Source: Paractinoplanes ferrugineus (lineage in GTDB: Bacteria > Actinomycetota > Actinomycetes > Mycobacteriales > Micromonosporaceae). Taken from it: DNA of 64,000 nucleotides. Below the pieces are notes generated by a model. It saw nothing but the letters and a program-made list of their open reading frames with translations, did no database searches and had not been told where the DNA came from. Below are positions 31,835 through 39,681 of the stretch, piece by piece. The stretch covers positions 1 through 64,000 of the forward strand of contig NZ_BOMM01000055.1 in assembly GCF_016862195.1 (NCBI RefSeq). The letters run 5' to 3'. How positions within the stretch are numbered: the stretch's first letter is position 1; each line of letters starts with the position of its first letter. A program made the translations under genes and the position numbers.

Positions 31835-33205
31835 TCACGAGCGGGCGAGCCGGCGCAGGAGCGAGTCGGCGCCCATCGGGTAGGCACCGTGCCGGCGGAC
31901 CCCGTCGGCGACCTCCCGGTCGGAGGAGATGACCACGATCGGCCGGCCCGCCGGCTCGGCCCGCACCAGCTGGCGGATCAGCTCGTCGGCGGTGTCGCCC
32001 TTGCGCGAGAACAGCACCCGGACGCCACGCGGCGCGGGCGGCAGGCCGTGCACCCGCTCGGCGCCGTCGAAGACCACCGTGACCTCGTCGCCGGTCTGCG
32101 CCGCGATGCCGCCCAGCCCGGTGATGAGGCGTTTGCGCTGCTGCTCCAGGGACATCTCGGCGAAGCCGCGCTTGGTCACGTTGTAGCCGTCGACGATCAG
32201 GTGCGCCCGGGGCAGGGCGAGCAGCTGGTCGAGGCGGCCGGGGTCGTCGGTGTCCTGGGCCCGGGCGCGGGACCGCTCGGGCGTGCCGGGCCGCTCGGCG
32301 GCGGTGTCGGCGACGTAGTCGGCGGGCATCTTCTCAGCCGGGCCGAGGGCCAGCTCCCGGCGCAGACCGGAGGCGGCCTGCCCGATCGTCTCGATGAGCA
32401 GCCAGAGCCGGGCGTCGTCGGCGGCCCGGGCCTCCTTGGCGGCCTGCTTGCCGCTCGCGGCCAGGGTCTCCGCCTCGGCCAGGCGGGTCTTCAGACGGCG
32501 TACCTCGGCATCGTGATCGGCCGTGATGCGCGACGCGCGCCCCTTCTCCGTGGCCAGCAGGTCGCTCGCGCGTTTCTGGGCGGCCTGCGCCTCGCGCAGG
32601 GCCTTGGCCGTCGACCGGGCCTCCTCGCGCAGCTGGCCCAGCTCCTCACGCACCCGGGCAAGCTCGTCCCGGAGCTTGTCGGCCTCCACCTTGGCGACCG
32701 CGCGGTCGTGCTCGGCGCGGGCGGCCCGGTGCTCGGCGTCGCGGATCTGGCCGACCACGGCGGCGCTGTCGGCCTCGGCCCGCACCGCGTCGCCGGCGCC
32801 CTCGACCAGGTCGCGCCAGCCCTCGGGGCGCACCAGGTAGGCCAGGGCGGCGACCTCGATCGGGTCGGCGGCGGCCGGGGCCAGGCCGGCCGCGACGGCG
32901 GCGCCCAGGTCACCGGCGTCGGTGACGACCCGGCCGCTGATGCGCTGCCGGAAGAGCGGGTCGGAGGTCAGCTGGGCGGCGATCTCGCGGCCGCCGAGCC
33001 GGGCCCGGCGGTTCGGGGCGAACCGAGCGACCCGCCGCAACGCGACCGGGATCTCCTCACCCGGCAGGCCGGGCAGCGCGGCCGCGGCCAGCGTGGTGAT
33101 CCGCTGGCGGACCGGCTCGGGGAGCACCGGTTCCGGGACGAACTCCGCGTCCTGGACGGCCGCCTCCTCCACGGGGCGGTCGTCAGGACGCGAAGGCTCG
33201 GACAT
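31835..33205 (-). CDS. NYN (PIN-like) domain protein with coiled coil
   Basis: A 456-residue protein. The N-terminal region (RQRITTLAAAALPGLPGEEIPVALRRVARFAPNRRARLGGREIAAQLTSDPLFRQRI) is conserved in actinobacteria. A coiled coil of about 120 residues (AEHDRAVAKVEADKLRDELARVREELGQLREEA) follows. The C-terminal YacP/NYN nuclease-like domain reads LIVDGYNVTKRGFAEMSLEQQRKRLITGL, VTVVFDGAERV, GVRVLFSRKGDTADELIRQLV and IVVISSDREVADGVRRHGA, with acidic residues for metal binding. Predicted RNA-binding ribonuclease. AGGGAG precedes the ATG. It is divergent from the DnaQ/UvrC-like gene. Confidence 0.88.
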   Translation of the reverse strand: MSEPSRPDDRPVEEAAVQDAEFVPEPVLPEPVRQRITTLAAAALPGLPGEEIPVALRRVARFAPNRRARLGGREIAAQLTSDPLFRQRISGRVVTDAGDLGAAVAAGLAPAAADPIEVAALAYLVRPEGWRDLVEGAGDAVRAEADSAAVVGQIRDAEHRAARAEHDRAVAKVEADKLRDELARVREELGQLREEARSTAKALREAQAAQKRASDLLATEKGRASRITADHDAEVRRLKTRLAEAETLAASGKQAAKEARAADDARLWLLIETIGQAASGLRRELALGPAEKMPADYVADTAAERPGTPERSRARAQDTDDPGRLDQLLALPRAHLIVDGYNVTKRGFAEMSLEQQRKRLITGLGGIAAQTGDEVTVVFDGAERVHGLPPAPRGVRVLFSRKGDTADELIRQLVRAEPAGRPIVVISSDREVADGVRRHGAYPMGADSLLRRLARS

Positions 33206-33297
33206 CTCCCTATTCTCCCACCGTGGGCAGCCGAAAAGCTTGTCGAAGCAAGTGATCTTTTCAGCCCACCCGGTCCGTTTCTGTCGTACCCCCTCTC

Positions 33298-33303
33298 TAA
33301 TCT
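33298..33303 (+). promoter_or_regulatory. Putative -10 element of the DnaQ/UvrC-like gene
   Basis: TAATCT followed by seven bases and GTG at 33311. Confidence 0.5.
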
Positions 33304-33310
33304 CCCCGGC

Positions 33311-35095
33311 GTGGCCCAACCCGCATACGTCCAGGGCACTCTGGACACGCTCATGTCCGATCCGGCGGCGCACTCGCTGGCCGACACCACATTCGTGGTC
33401 CTCGACCTGGAGACCACCGGCGGAGCGGCCGACGGCGGCGGCGTCACCGAGATCGGCGCGGTCAAGGTGCGCGGCGGCGAGGAGCTCGGCATCTTCGCGA
33501 CGCTGGTCAACCCGGGTGAGCGGATCCCGGCGTTCATCACCGTGCTGACCGGCATCACCGACGCGATGCTGGCCCCGGCCCCGCCGATCGAGTCGGTGCT
33601 GCCCAGCCTGCTCGAGTTCCTGCGCGGGGCGGTGCTGGTCGCCCACAACGCGCCCTACGACGTGGGCTTCCTCAAGGCGGCGTGTGCCAGGCACGGCTAT
33701 CAGTGGCCCAACCCCAAGGTGCTCGACACCGCCGCGGTGGCCCGCCGGGCGCTGACCCGCGACGAGGTGCCCAACCGCAAGTTGTCCACGCTCGCTCAGT
33801 TCTTCCGCTCGCCGGTCACGCCCAACCACCGGGCCCTCGACGACGCGCGGGCCACGGTCGACGTGCTGCACGGCCTGTTCGAGCGGCTGGGCAGTTTCAA
33901 GATCCACACGCTCGGCGACGCCATCGAGTTCGCCAAGGCGGTCACCCCCACCCAGCGCCGGCAGCGCCACCTCGCCGACGGGTTGCCGCACGTGCCCGGG
34001 GTCTACGTGTTCCGAAGTGCCGACGACCGCGCGCTCTACGTCGGCACTTCGAAGGACATCGCCACCCGGGTACGCAGTTATTTCACCGCCAGCGAGAAGC
34101 GGGCCCGCATCTCCGAGATGCTCGGTGCCGCCACCCGGGTCGAGGCCGTCGAGTGCGCCCACCCGCTCGAGGCCGAGGTGCGCGAGCTGCGGCTGATCGC
34201 GGCCCACTCCCCGCCGTACAACCGCCGGTCGAAACATCCGGATCGGGTGGTCTGGCTCAAACTGACCACCGAGGCCTGGCCGCGGCTGTCGGTGGTGCGC
34301 AAGCTGGCCGACGACGGCGCGGCCTACCTCGGCCCGTTCTCCTCGCGGCGCACCGCCGAGCTGGCCGCCGCCGGGGTCTACGACGCGCTGCCGCTGCGCC
34401 AGTGCGCCCACACCCTGAGCGTGCGCACCCCGATGCCCGCCTGCGCCCTGGCCGAGCTGGGCCGCTGCCCGGCCCCGTGCGAGCACCGCATCTCGGTGGA
34501 GGACTACGCCGCCACCGCCGCCCTGCCGTTCCGCACCGCCATCCACGGTGATCCCGAGATCGTGGTGGCGTCGCTGATGGGCCGCATCGAGGCCATGTCG
34601 CAGGGCCGGCGCTACGAGGAGGCCGCCGTCCTGCGGTCCCGGCTCGTCGCGTTGCTGCGGGCCACCGTCCGCATGCAGCGGTTGGCCGCGATCACCCGGC
34701 TGGCCGAGGTGGTCGCCGCCCGCCGGGACGGCGTCGGCGGCTGGGAGATCGTCGTGGTGCGGCACGGCCGGCTCGCCGCCGCGGCCACCTCGCCGCCCCG
34801 GGAACATCCTCGCCCGACCCTCGACGCGGCCCGGCTGACCGCCGAGACGGTCCTACCCGGACCGGGACCGGTGCCGGCCGCCACCGCCGAGGAGACCGAA
34901 CGGATCCTCGCGTGGCTGGAACGGCCCGACACCCGCTTGGTGGAAACCTCCGGCGACTGGGTGTCACCGGTTCGTGGCGCGGCGCGCTTCTCGACCCTCC
35001 TCAACCGGGCAGAAGCCGCAGCATCGGGCAAAGACTCGGCCGTTCGCTCATCGGTAACTGACCGTTCGGATGACGCTCGCTCGCTTAGGCTGTAA
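33311..35095 (+). CDS. DEDDh exonuclease fused to UvrC-like GIY-YIG nuclease
   Basis: A 594-residue two-nuclease protein. Residues about 25-190 are a DnaQ-type 3'-5' exonuclease: FVVLDLETTGG, VAHNAPYDVGFLKAAC and NHRALDDARATVDVL supply DEDD and His. Residues about 225-310 are a GIY-YIG domain: HVPGVYVFRSADDRALYVGTSKDIATRVRSYF, then LEAEVRELRLIAAHSPPYN with the metal Glu. The rest resembles UvrC/Cho, with a zinc-like CALAELGRCPAPCEH and a helical segment like the UvrB-binding UVR motif (GRRYEEAAVLRSRL). Known as a fused family in actinobacteria (Rv2191, from memory); likely an alternative DNA repair incision/trimming enzyme. The GTG start rests on the promoter spacing. Confidence 0.92.
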   Translation: MAQPAYVQGTLDTLMSDPAAHSLADTTFVVLDLETTGGAADGGGVTEIGAVKVRGGEELGIFATLVNPGERIPAFITVLTGITDAMLAPAPPIESVLPSLLEFLRGAVLVAHNAPYDVGFLKAACARHGYQWPNPKVLDTAAVARRALTRDEVPNRKLSTLAQFFRSPVTPNHRALDDARATVDVLHGLFERLGSFKIHTLGDAIEFAKAVTPTQRRQRHLADGLPHVPGVYVFRSADDRALYVGTSKDIATRVRSYFTASEKRARISEMLGAATRVEAVECAHPLEAEVRELRLIAAHSPPYNRRSKHPDRVVWLKLTTEAWPRLSVVRKLADDGAAYLGPFSSRRTAELAAAGVYDALPLRQCAHTLSVRTPMPACALAELGRCPAPCEHRISVEDYAATAALPFRTAIHGDPEIVVASLMGRIEAMSQGRRYEEAAVLRSRLVALLRATVRMQRLAAITRLAEVVAARRDGVGGWEIVVVRHGRLAAAATSPPREHPRPTLDAARLTAETVLPGPGPVPAATAEETERILAWLERPDTRLVETSGDWVSPVRGAARFSTLLNRAEAAASGKDSAVRSSVTDRSDDARSLRL

Positions 35096-35203
35096 GGCAA
35101 GTGGAATCACCCGTCGCGGTTAAGGTGGCTTCACGACGATTTGCCAGGCGATCGTCCGGCGCACTACTGGTTGCCGGGCGGCCGAGCGGTGAGGGGGTGT
35201 CCA

Positions 35204-37003
35204 GTGGACGTCGACGCCGGCCACGGCGCCGCCCTTGGACGTGCCCTCCCCACACAAGCGCCCGCCTCCAAAGACGTCAGCCTCTCCCAGCGACTGCGCT
35301 CGTTCCTGAGCTTCCCCGGTGGAGACGACGACCCGGTCGCCAAGCTGACCAAGACGCATCGCACCATCCACCCGTCGGCCGACGCCGGGGTGCTGCGCCG
35401 CAGCTACGCGATCGCGGAGAACATGCACCGGGGTCAGATGCGCAAGTCCGGCGACCCCTACATCACCCATCCGCTCGCGGTCGCGCAGATCTGCGCCGAG
35501 CTCGGCATGGACACCACCACCCTGGTCGCGGCGCTGCTGCACGACACGGTGGAGGACACGAGCTACACCCTGGAGGCGCTGCACAGCGACTTCGGACCCG
35601 AGGTGACCCACCTGGTCGACGGGGTGACCAAGTTCGACAAGGCGTTCTACGGCAAGGCGGCCGAGGCCGAGACCATCCGCAAGATGATCGTCGCGGCCGG
35701 CAAGGACGTCCGGGTGCTGGTCATCAAGCTGGCCGACCGGCTGCACAACATGCGTACGCTCGACGCCCGCTCGCCCGCGAGCCGCGCCCGCATCGCCACC
35801 GCGACCCTCGACGTGCTGGTGCCGCTCTGCGACCGCCTCGGCATCCAGGCACTCAAGCGCGACCTCGACGACGTGGTGCTCTACCACTTGGAGCCGGACT
35901 CCTACGCGCGCATCGAAGACCACGTCAAGAACCGCCCCGGCTGGACGGAATACCTCGCCGAGGTCAGCCTGAAGGCCCGGTCGGCGCTGCGCCGCCAGCG
36001 GGTGACGGCCGAGGTCAAAGCCCGCCCGCGGCACTACTACTCGATCTGGAAGGACACCGTCGCCGGGGGCCACCCGGTGCCGTTCGACCTGCCCCGCATC
36101 GCGGTCATCGTCGACGGCCCGGCCACCGACTGCTATGCCGCGCTCGGTGCGATCCACGGCCAGTGGCGCCCGGTCGCCGGTCGGTTCAAGGACTTCATCG
36201 CCTCGCCGAAGAACAACCTCTACCGGTCCCTGCACACGACCGTGACCGGCCCCGACGGCCGGCTGGTCGAGGTGCTGATCCGCACCGAGGAAATGCACAG
36301 ATTCTCCGAGTACGGGGTGGCGACGACCTACCGCTACCCCAAGGACGTCGACGTCAGCGACCCGTCCGGGGCCGACCAGCTGTCCTGGCTCAAGCGGGTG
36401 CTCGACTGGCAGCAGGACACCACCGACGCCGCCCAGTTCCTCGCCTCGCTGCGCTGCGACCTCGCCGAGGGCCAGATCACCCTGTTCGCCCACGGCCGGG
36501 CGTTCGAGCTGCCCAGCGGCTCCACCCCGGTCGACCTGGCCTACGAGCTGAGCCCCGACACCGGCGACCAGTGCCTGGCCGCGACGATCAACGGCCGGCT
36601 CGCCCCGCTCAGCTCGCCGCTGCGGGACGGCGACGTCATCGAGATCTTCTCCGAGCCCGAGGGCCTCGTCGAGACCGAGCCCAACGTCCCGCGCGGCCCC
36701 CGCAAGGAATGGCTCGGCTTCGTCAAGTCCAGCCAGGCCCAGATGCAGATCAACCGCTACTTCGACGACAAGAACGAACCCGGCATGAGCATCGCCGACA
36801 AGGTGAAGCTGGGCCGGGCCACGATCGGTCTCACCCTGCGCAAGCACGACCGGGGCCTGGCCAGCGAGGTGCCACTGCGCCGGCTGGCCGAGGAGCTCGG
36901 CTACCCCGACCTGGAAACCCTGCTGGTCGCGGTGTGCGAGCGCAACCTCGAGCCGGACACGGTCGTCGAGCAGCTGATCGCCCTCGTCGACCACCCCGAT
37001 TGA
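35204..37003 (+). CDS. RelA/SpoT homologue (RSH), hydrolase intact, synthetase altered
   Basis: A 599-residue long-RSH protein lacking the C-terminal ACT region. The HD hydrolase domain is complete (YITHPLAVAQI, LLHDTVEDT, VIKLADRLHNMRTL). In the synthetase domain GRFKDFIASPKNNLYRSLHTTV is present, but VEVLIRTEEMHRFSEYGVATTYRYP replaces the usual EIQIRT...AEYGxAxHWxYK, and DLPRIAVIVDG replaces DLxxIRxLV. A TGS domain follows (ITLFAHGRAFELPSGSTPVDLAYEL). It probably degrades (p)ppGpp; synthesis is doubtful. GTG at 35204 with GAGGGGG upstream. A full-length Rel is expected elsewhere in the genome. Confidence 0.85.
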   Translation: MDVDAGHGAALGRALPTQAPASKDVSLSQRLRSFLSFPGGDDDPVAKLTKTHRTIHPSADAGVLRRSYAIAENMHRGQMRKSGDPYITHPLAVAQICAELGMDTTTLVAALLHDTVEDTSYTLEALHSDFGPEVTHLVDGVTKFDKAFYGKAAEAETIRKMIVAAGKDVRVLVIKLADRLHNMRTLDARSPASRARIATATLDVLVPLCDRLGIQALKRDLDDVVLYHLEPDSYARIEDHVKNRPGWTEYLAEVSLKARSALRRQRVTAEVKARPRHYYSIWKDTVAGGHPVPFDLPRIAVIVDGPATDCYAALGAIHGQWRPVAGRFKDFIASPKNNLYRSLHTTVTGPDGRLVEVLIRTEEMHRFSEYGVATTYRYPKDVDVSDPSGADQLSWLKRVLDWQQDTTDAAQFLASLRCDLAEGQITLFAHGRAFELPSGSTPVDLAYELSPDTGDQCLAATINGRLAPLSSPLRDGDVIEIFSEPEGLVETEPNVPRGPRKEWLGFVKSSQAQMQINRYFDDKNEPGMSIADKVKLGRATIGLTLRKHDRGLASEVPLRRLAEELGYPDLETLLVAVCERNLEPDTVVEQLIALVDHPD

Positions 37004-37021
37004 GTTCTCAGGCAGCCCGGC

Positions 37022-37027
37022 TAGCCT
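37022..37027 (+). promoter_or_regulatory. Putative -10 element of the Nudix gene
   Basis: TAGCCT followed by seven bases and GTG at 37035, within the 31-bp gap after the RSH gene. Confidence 0.45.
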
Positions 37028-37034
37028 TGCTGAC

Positions 37035-37541
37035 GTGAGTCTTCCTCGGCGAGTGCGCGGCTTGGCGTACCAGACCTTCTACCGCCTGCCGGGACCGATG
37101 CGCCGGCGCGTGGCCCGGATGGTCGCGCCCAAGTTCCTCGTCGGCGCCGTCACGGTGCTGCGCGACTCCGAGACCAACAGCCGGCTGCTGCTGCTCCGCC
37201 AGCCGAGCCACCACGGCTGGGGGCTGCCGGCCGGCCTGCTGAAGAAGAACGAGCAGCCGGCCGCCGGCGCCGCCCGCGAGCTCTTCGAGGAGACCGGCGT
37301 CCGGGTCCACCCCGACGACATGACCGCCCGCGACCCGTGCGCGATCGTGCACGTCGTCGGCGTGGTCGACACGATCTTCTTCGCCGAGGTCCCGGAGGCC
37401 CGGACGACCCTCGCCGTCGACGGTGCCGAAGTCCTCGAGGCGGCCTGGTTCCCGATGGACGATCTGCCCCACCTGACGGTCAACACCGCCCTGCTGCTCG
37501 GCCGTTTCGGCATCGGCCCGCGCGCCACCACTCCCCGGTGA
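37035..37541 (+). CDS. Nudix hydrolase
   Basis: A 168-residue Nudix protein. The Nudix box (G-x5-E-x7-REUxEExGU) is complete in GLLKKNEQPAAGAARELFEETGV, with GWGLPAG just before it. The basic N-terminus (RRVRGLAYQTFYRLPGPMRRRVARMV) may contact membrane or nucleic acid. It hydrolyses a nucleoside diphosphate linked to some group; since it overlaps a sugar-nucleotidyltransferase gene by 4 bp (GTGA), a nucleotide-sugar is a reasonable guess. Start supported by the leaderless promoter spacing. Confidence 0.9.
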   Translation: MSLPRRVRGLAYQTFYRLPGPMRRRVARMVAPKFLVGAVTVLRDSETNSRLLLLRQPSHHGWGLPAGLLKKNEQPAAGAARELFEETGVRVHPDDMTARDPCAIVHVVGVVDTIFFAEVPEARTTLAVDGAEVLEAAWFPMDDLPHLTVNTALLLGRFGIGPRATTPR

Positions 37542-38377
37542 CGACCGATCCGCTGGTCTGCGGGCTGATCCTGGCCGCCGGTGAGGGCCGGCGCCTGCGC
37601 CCCCTGACCGAACACGTGACCAAGGCGCTGTGCCCGGTCGGCAACGTCCCGCTGCTCGACCGGGCGCTGACCCGGCTGGCCGGCCTGGGACTGTCCGGCC
37701 CCGGCCGGGTCGCGGTCAACGCCGCCTACCTCGCCCAGCAGGTAGTCGACCACGTCCAGGACCGGGCGCACGTCTCGGTCGAGCACGACGGCCCCCTCGG
37801 CACGTCCGGCGGGGTGGCCCGGCTGCGGTCCTGGATCGACGGCCGCGGCCTGCTCGTCGGCAACGCGGACGGCTACCTCGCCGACCCCGCGCGCGACCCC
37901 GGCAAGGACATCGCGGCCATGGTGGACGGCTGGTCCGGCGACACCGTCCGCATGCTGACCAAGCCGTGCCGGCCGGGCGAGACCGGCGGCTTCTCCGGGC
38001 GCCGCTTCGCCGGCTTCTCCCTCATCCCGTGGAGGTATGTCCGCGACCTCCCCGAGGGGGACGGCAGCCTGGTCCGGCTGGTCTGGCGGCCGGCCGAAGC
38101 CGACGGCGCGCTCGAACTCGTCGGCTACGAAGGCGTCTACATCGACACCGGCACCCCCGCCGACTACCTCAGGGCAAATCTCCATGCCGCGTACGGTGGG
38201 AGCCTCATCCACCCCACCGCCGAGATCAACGCGCCCGTCCACGACTCCGTGATCGGCCCGCACGCCCGCATCAACGGTCCCGTCACCCGGTGCGTGGTGT
38301 GGCCGGGCGGCGAGACGGCAGCCGGCGAGGCGCTCACCGACGTGATCCGTACCCCCGCCGTCACCGTGCCCGGCTGA
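37538..38377 (+). CDS. Sugar-phosphate nucleotidyltransferase
   Basis: A 279-residue NTP-transferase of the mannose-1-phosphate guanylyltransferase/RmlA type. It has LILAAGEGRRLRPLTEHVTKALCPVGNVPLLDRAL, VEHDGPLGTSGGVA, LLVGNADGYLAD with a metal Asp, and GYEGVYIDTGTPADYLRANL. The last 40 residues look like two or three hexapeptide turns (IHPTAEINAPVHDSVIGPHARI). The sugar cannot be read from sequence. The GTG start overlaps the Nudix stop (GTGA), so the two are translated in tandem. Confidence 0.87.
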   Translation: MTTDPLVCGLILAAGEGRRLRPLTEHVTKALCPVGNVPLLDRALTRLAGLGLSGPGRVAVNAAYLAQQVVDHVQDRAHVSVEHDGPLGTSGGVARLRSWIDGRGLLVGNADGYLADPARDPGKDIAAMVDGWSGDTVRMLTKPCRPGETGGFSGRRFAGFSLIPWRYVRDLPEGDGSLVRLVWRPAEADGALELVGYEGVYIDTGTPADYLRANLHAAYGGSLIHPTAEINAPVHDSVIGPHARINGPVTRCVVWPGGETAAGEALTDVIRTPAVTVPG

Positions 38378-38401
38378 CCGCGCCCGGCCGATATCATGGT
38401 C

Positions 38402-38443
38402 ATGAACCCGTTCCGCTCTCATCGCCGAGGAGCCTCCAGGTGA
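38402..38443 (+). CDS. Possible 13-residue leader peptide
   Basis: ATG at 38402 opens a 13-codon ORF (MNPFRSHRRGASR) whose TGA overlaps the GTG of the RAM-domain gene (GTGA at 38440-38443). A TATCAT hexamer ends four bases before it. It contains the GAGGAG ribosome binding site of the next gene. It could be a coupling leader or chance. Confidence 0.25.
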   Translation: MNPFRSHRRGASR

Positions 38444-38727
38444 ACACCGCGATCGTGCACATCGACTGCGCCACCGACTCGATCCCCGAGGTCGCCGAGG
38501 CCCTGGCCGCTCTGGACGGCGTCAGCGAGGTCTACTCGGTGGCCGGCAACGTCGACCTGATCGCCATCGTCCGCGTCCCGAAGTTCGACGACATCGCCGA
38601 CGTCATCGCCGGCAAGATCTCCAAGACCCCGGGCGTGCTCAACACCGAGTCGCACATCGCCTTCCGCGCCTACTCGAAACACGACCTCGAGGACGCCTTC
38701 GCCATCGGACTCCCCGACGTCGACTGA
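38440..38727 (+). CDS. Stand-alone Lrp/AsnC ligand-binding (RAM) domain protein
   Basis: A 95-residue protein made only of the alpha/beta RAM fold: NTAIVHIDCATDSIPEVAEALAALDGVSEVYSVAGNVDLIAIVRVPKFDDIADVIAGKISKTPGVLNTESHIAFRAYS. It lacks the Lrp DNA-binding domain, so it may bind an amino acid and modulate a partner, or act as a small-molecule sensor. GAGGAG precedes the GTG start. Common as a single gene in actinobacteria in this syntenic region. Confidence 0.88.
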   Translation: MNTAIVHIDCATDSIPEVAEALAALDGVSEVYSVAGNVDLIAIVRVPKFDDIADVIAGKISKTPGVLNTESHIAFRAYSKHDLEDAFAIGLPDVD

Positions 38728-38845
38728 TCCCAGCCGCGCCCCGGGCCAGTCGTCACAAGACCCGCGTTTCGGCTGAGCAACCCCGAGCGTCTGCGCCGGG
38801 AGGCCCTGCGCACCTCGGCCGCGGCTTTGTCGTGCAGCCCTGAGG

Positions 38846-39265
38846 TCACTCGCGACCGGCGAGTGCCAAGGCCACGTCCAGCTCGTGCAGTTTGACCGGG
38901 GACAGGCGGCCGATCCGCGCCACCAGGGACTCCGCGCTGACGGTCGTGTCCCAGGTGCAGAAGATCCTGCCGTCCTGGGGCAGCGCCAGCCGGACCGCGC
39001 CGCGGTGCGCCAAGCCCTCCTCGGCGCCGAAGAACACCTCGATGCCGACGGCCCGCGTATCCGGTCCGGCCGTCGCGAGGATGCGGCGACGTTCCTCGAC
39101 GTCGACTGCCTGCTCGCCGGACAGCAGGACGAACCCGAGCTTCTGCGCCGGCGTGGCCGGTTCGACGATCTGTACAGCCGCGAACTCCGGCCCCGCACCG
39201 CCCGAGAGCAGCACGACGGGCCGGTTCTCGTCGATCCGGGCCCACCAGACCTCGCCCCGCTCCAC
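38846..39265 (-). CDS. PemK/MazF-like toxin-fold protein without antitoxin
   Basis: A 139-residue protein opening VERGEVWWARIDENRPVVLLSG, the MazF/PemK start, followed by FVLLSGEQAVDVEERRRILATAGPDTRAVGIEVFFG and IFCTWDTTVSAESLVARIGRLSPVKLHELDVALALA, whose last part matches the C-terminal helix of the family. It is longer than the usual 110 residues, with an insertion in the middle. AGGAGG lies just before the GTG. No antitoxin-like ORF adjoins it on either side, so it may be a domesticated endoribonuclease or rely on a distant antitoxin. Confidence 0.72.
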   Translation of the reverse strand: MERGEVWWARIDENRPVVLLSGGAGPEFAAVQIVEPATPAQKLGFVLLSGEQAVDVEERRRILATAGPDTRAVGIEVFFGAEEGLAHRGAVRLALPQDGRIFCTWDTTVSAESLVARIGRLSPVKLHELDVALALAGRE

Positions 39266-39636
39266 GTGCCCTCCTGACTGCTTCACATCGCGGGAACACT
39301 ACGACCAAGGCAGCAACGTGGAGTCAGGAAAGCAAGCTGCACCACCGGCTCCACAGCGGGAGAACAACGAAGGTCCATCACGGGGTTCGCGCCAGAGCCC
39401 CGAACTCGGTTCCAGGACCCGCAGGTGGTCATGAGTTGGTCGGCATCCTCAGCGTTCATGGCGGGAAGAACATCACGCCCTGCCGAGCAAGCATGCGCGG
39501 CAGGCGGGACGAGATCGGGGCGGGGGCGCCCGAGGGGGTGAGGGACGGGCCCTCCCGTGGGGGCGCGCGGAGGGTGAGGGGCGCGGAGCGGGGCTGAGGA
39601 GGCGGGGCCGGCCTTGTCGCGTACGCGAGGAAAAGC
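39266..39636. other. Gene-poor gap
   Basis: No ORF with recognisable homology or codon character was seen between the MazF-like gene and the qcrB terminator. The right half is very G-rich on the plus strand with repeated gagggtgaggg-like runs. Confidence 0.5.
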
Positions 39637-39666
39637 GGAAGGGGCCCGCCGAAGCGGACCCCTTCC
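39637..39666 (-). terminator. Stem-loop after qcrB
   Basis: Arms of 13 nt (39637-39649 and 39654-39666), one mismatch, loop of four nt (CGAA). It lies 15 bp past the qcrB stop and closes the ctaE-qcrCAB operon. Confidence 0.7.
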
Positions 39667-39681
39667 TGTGGTTCTGCGGGC

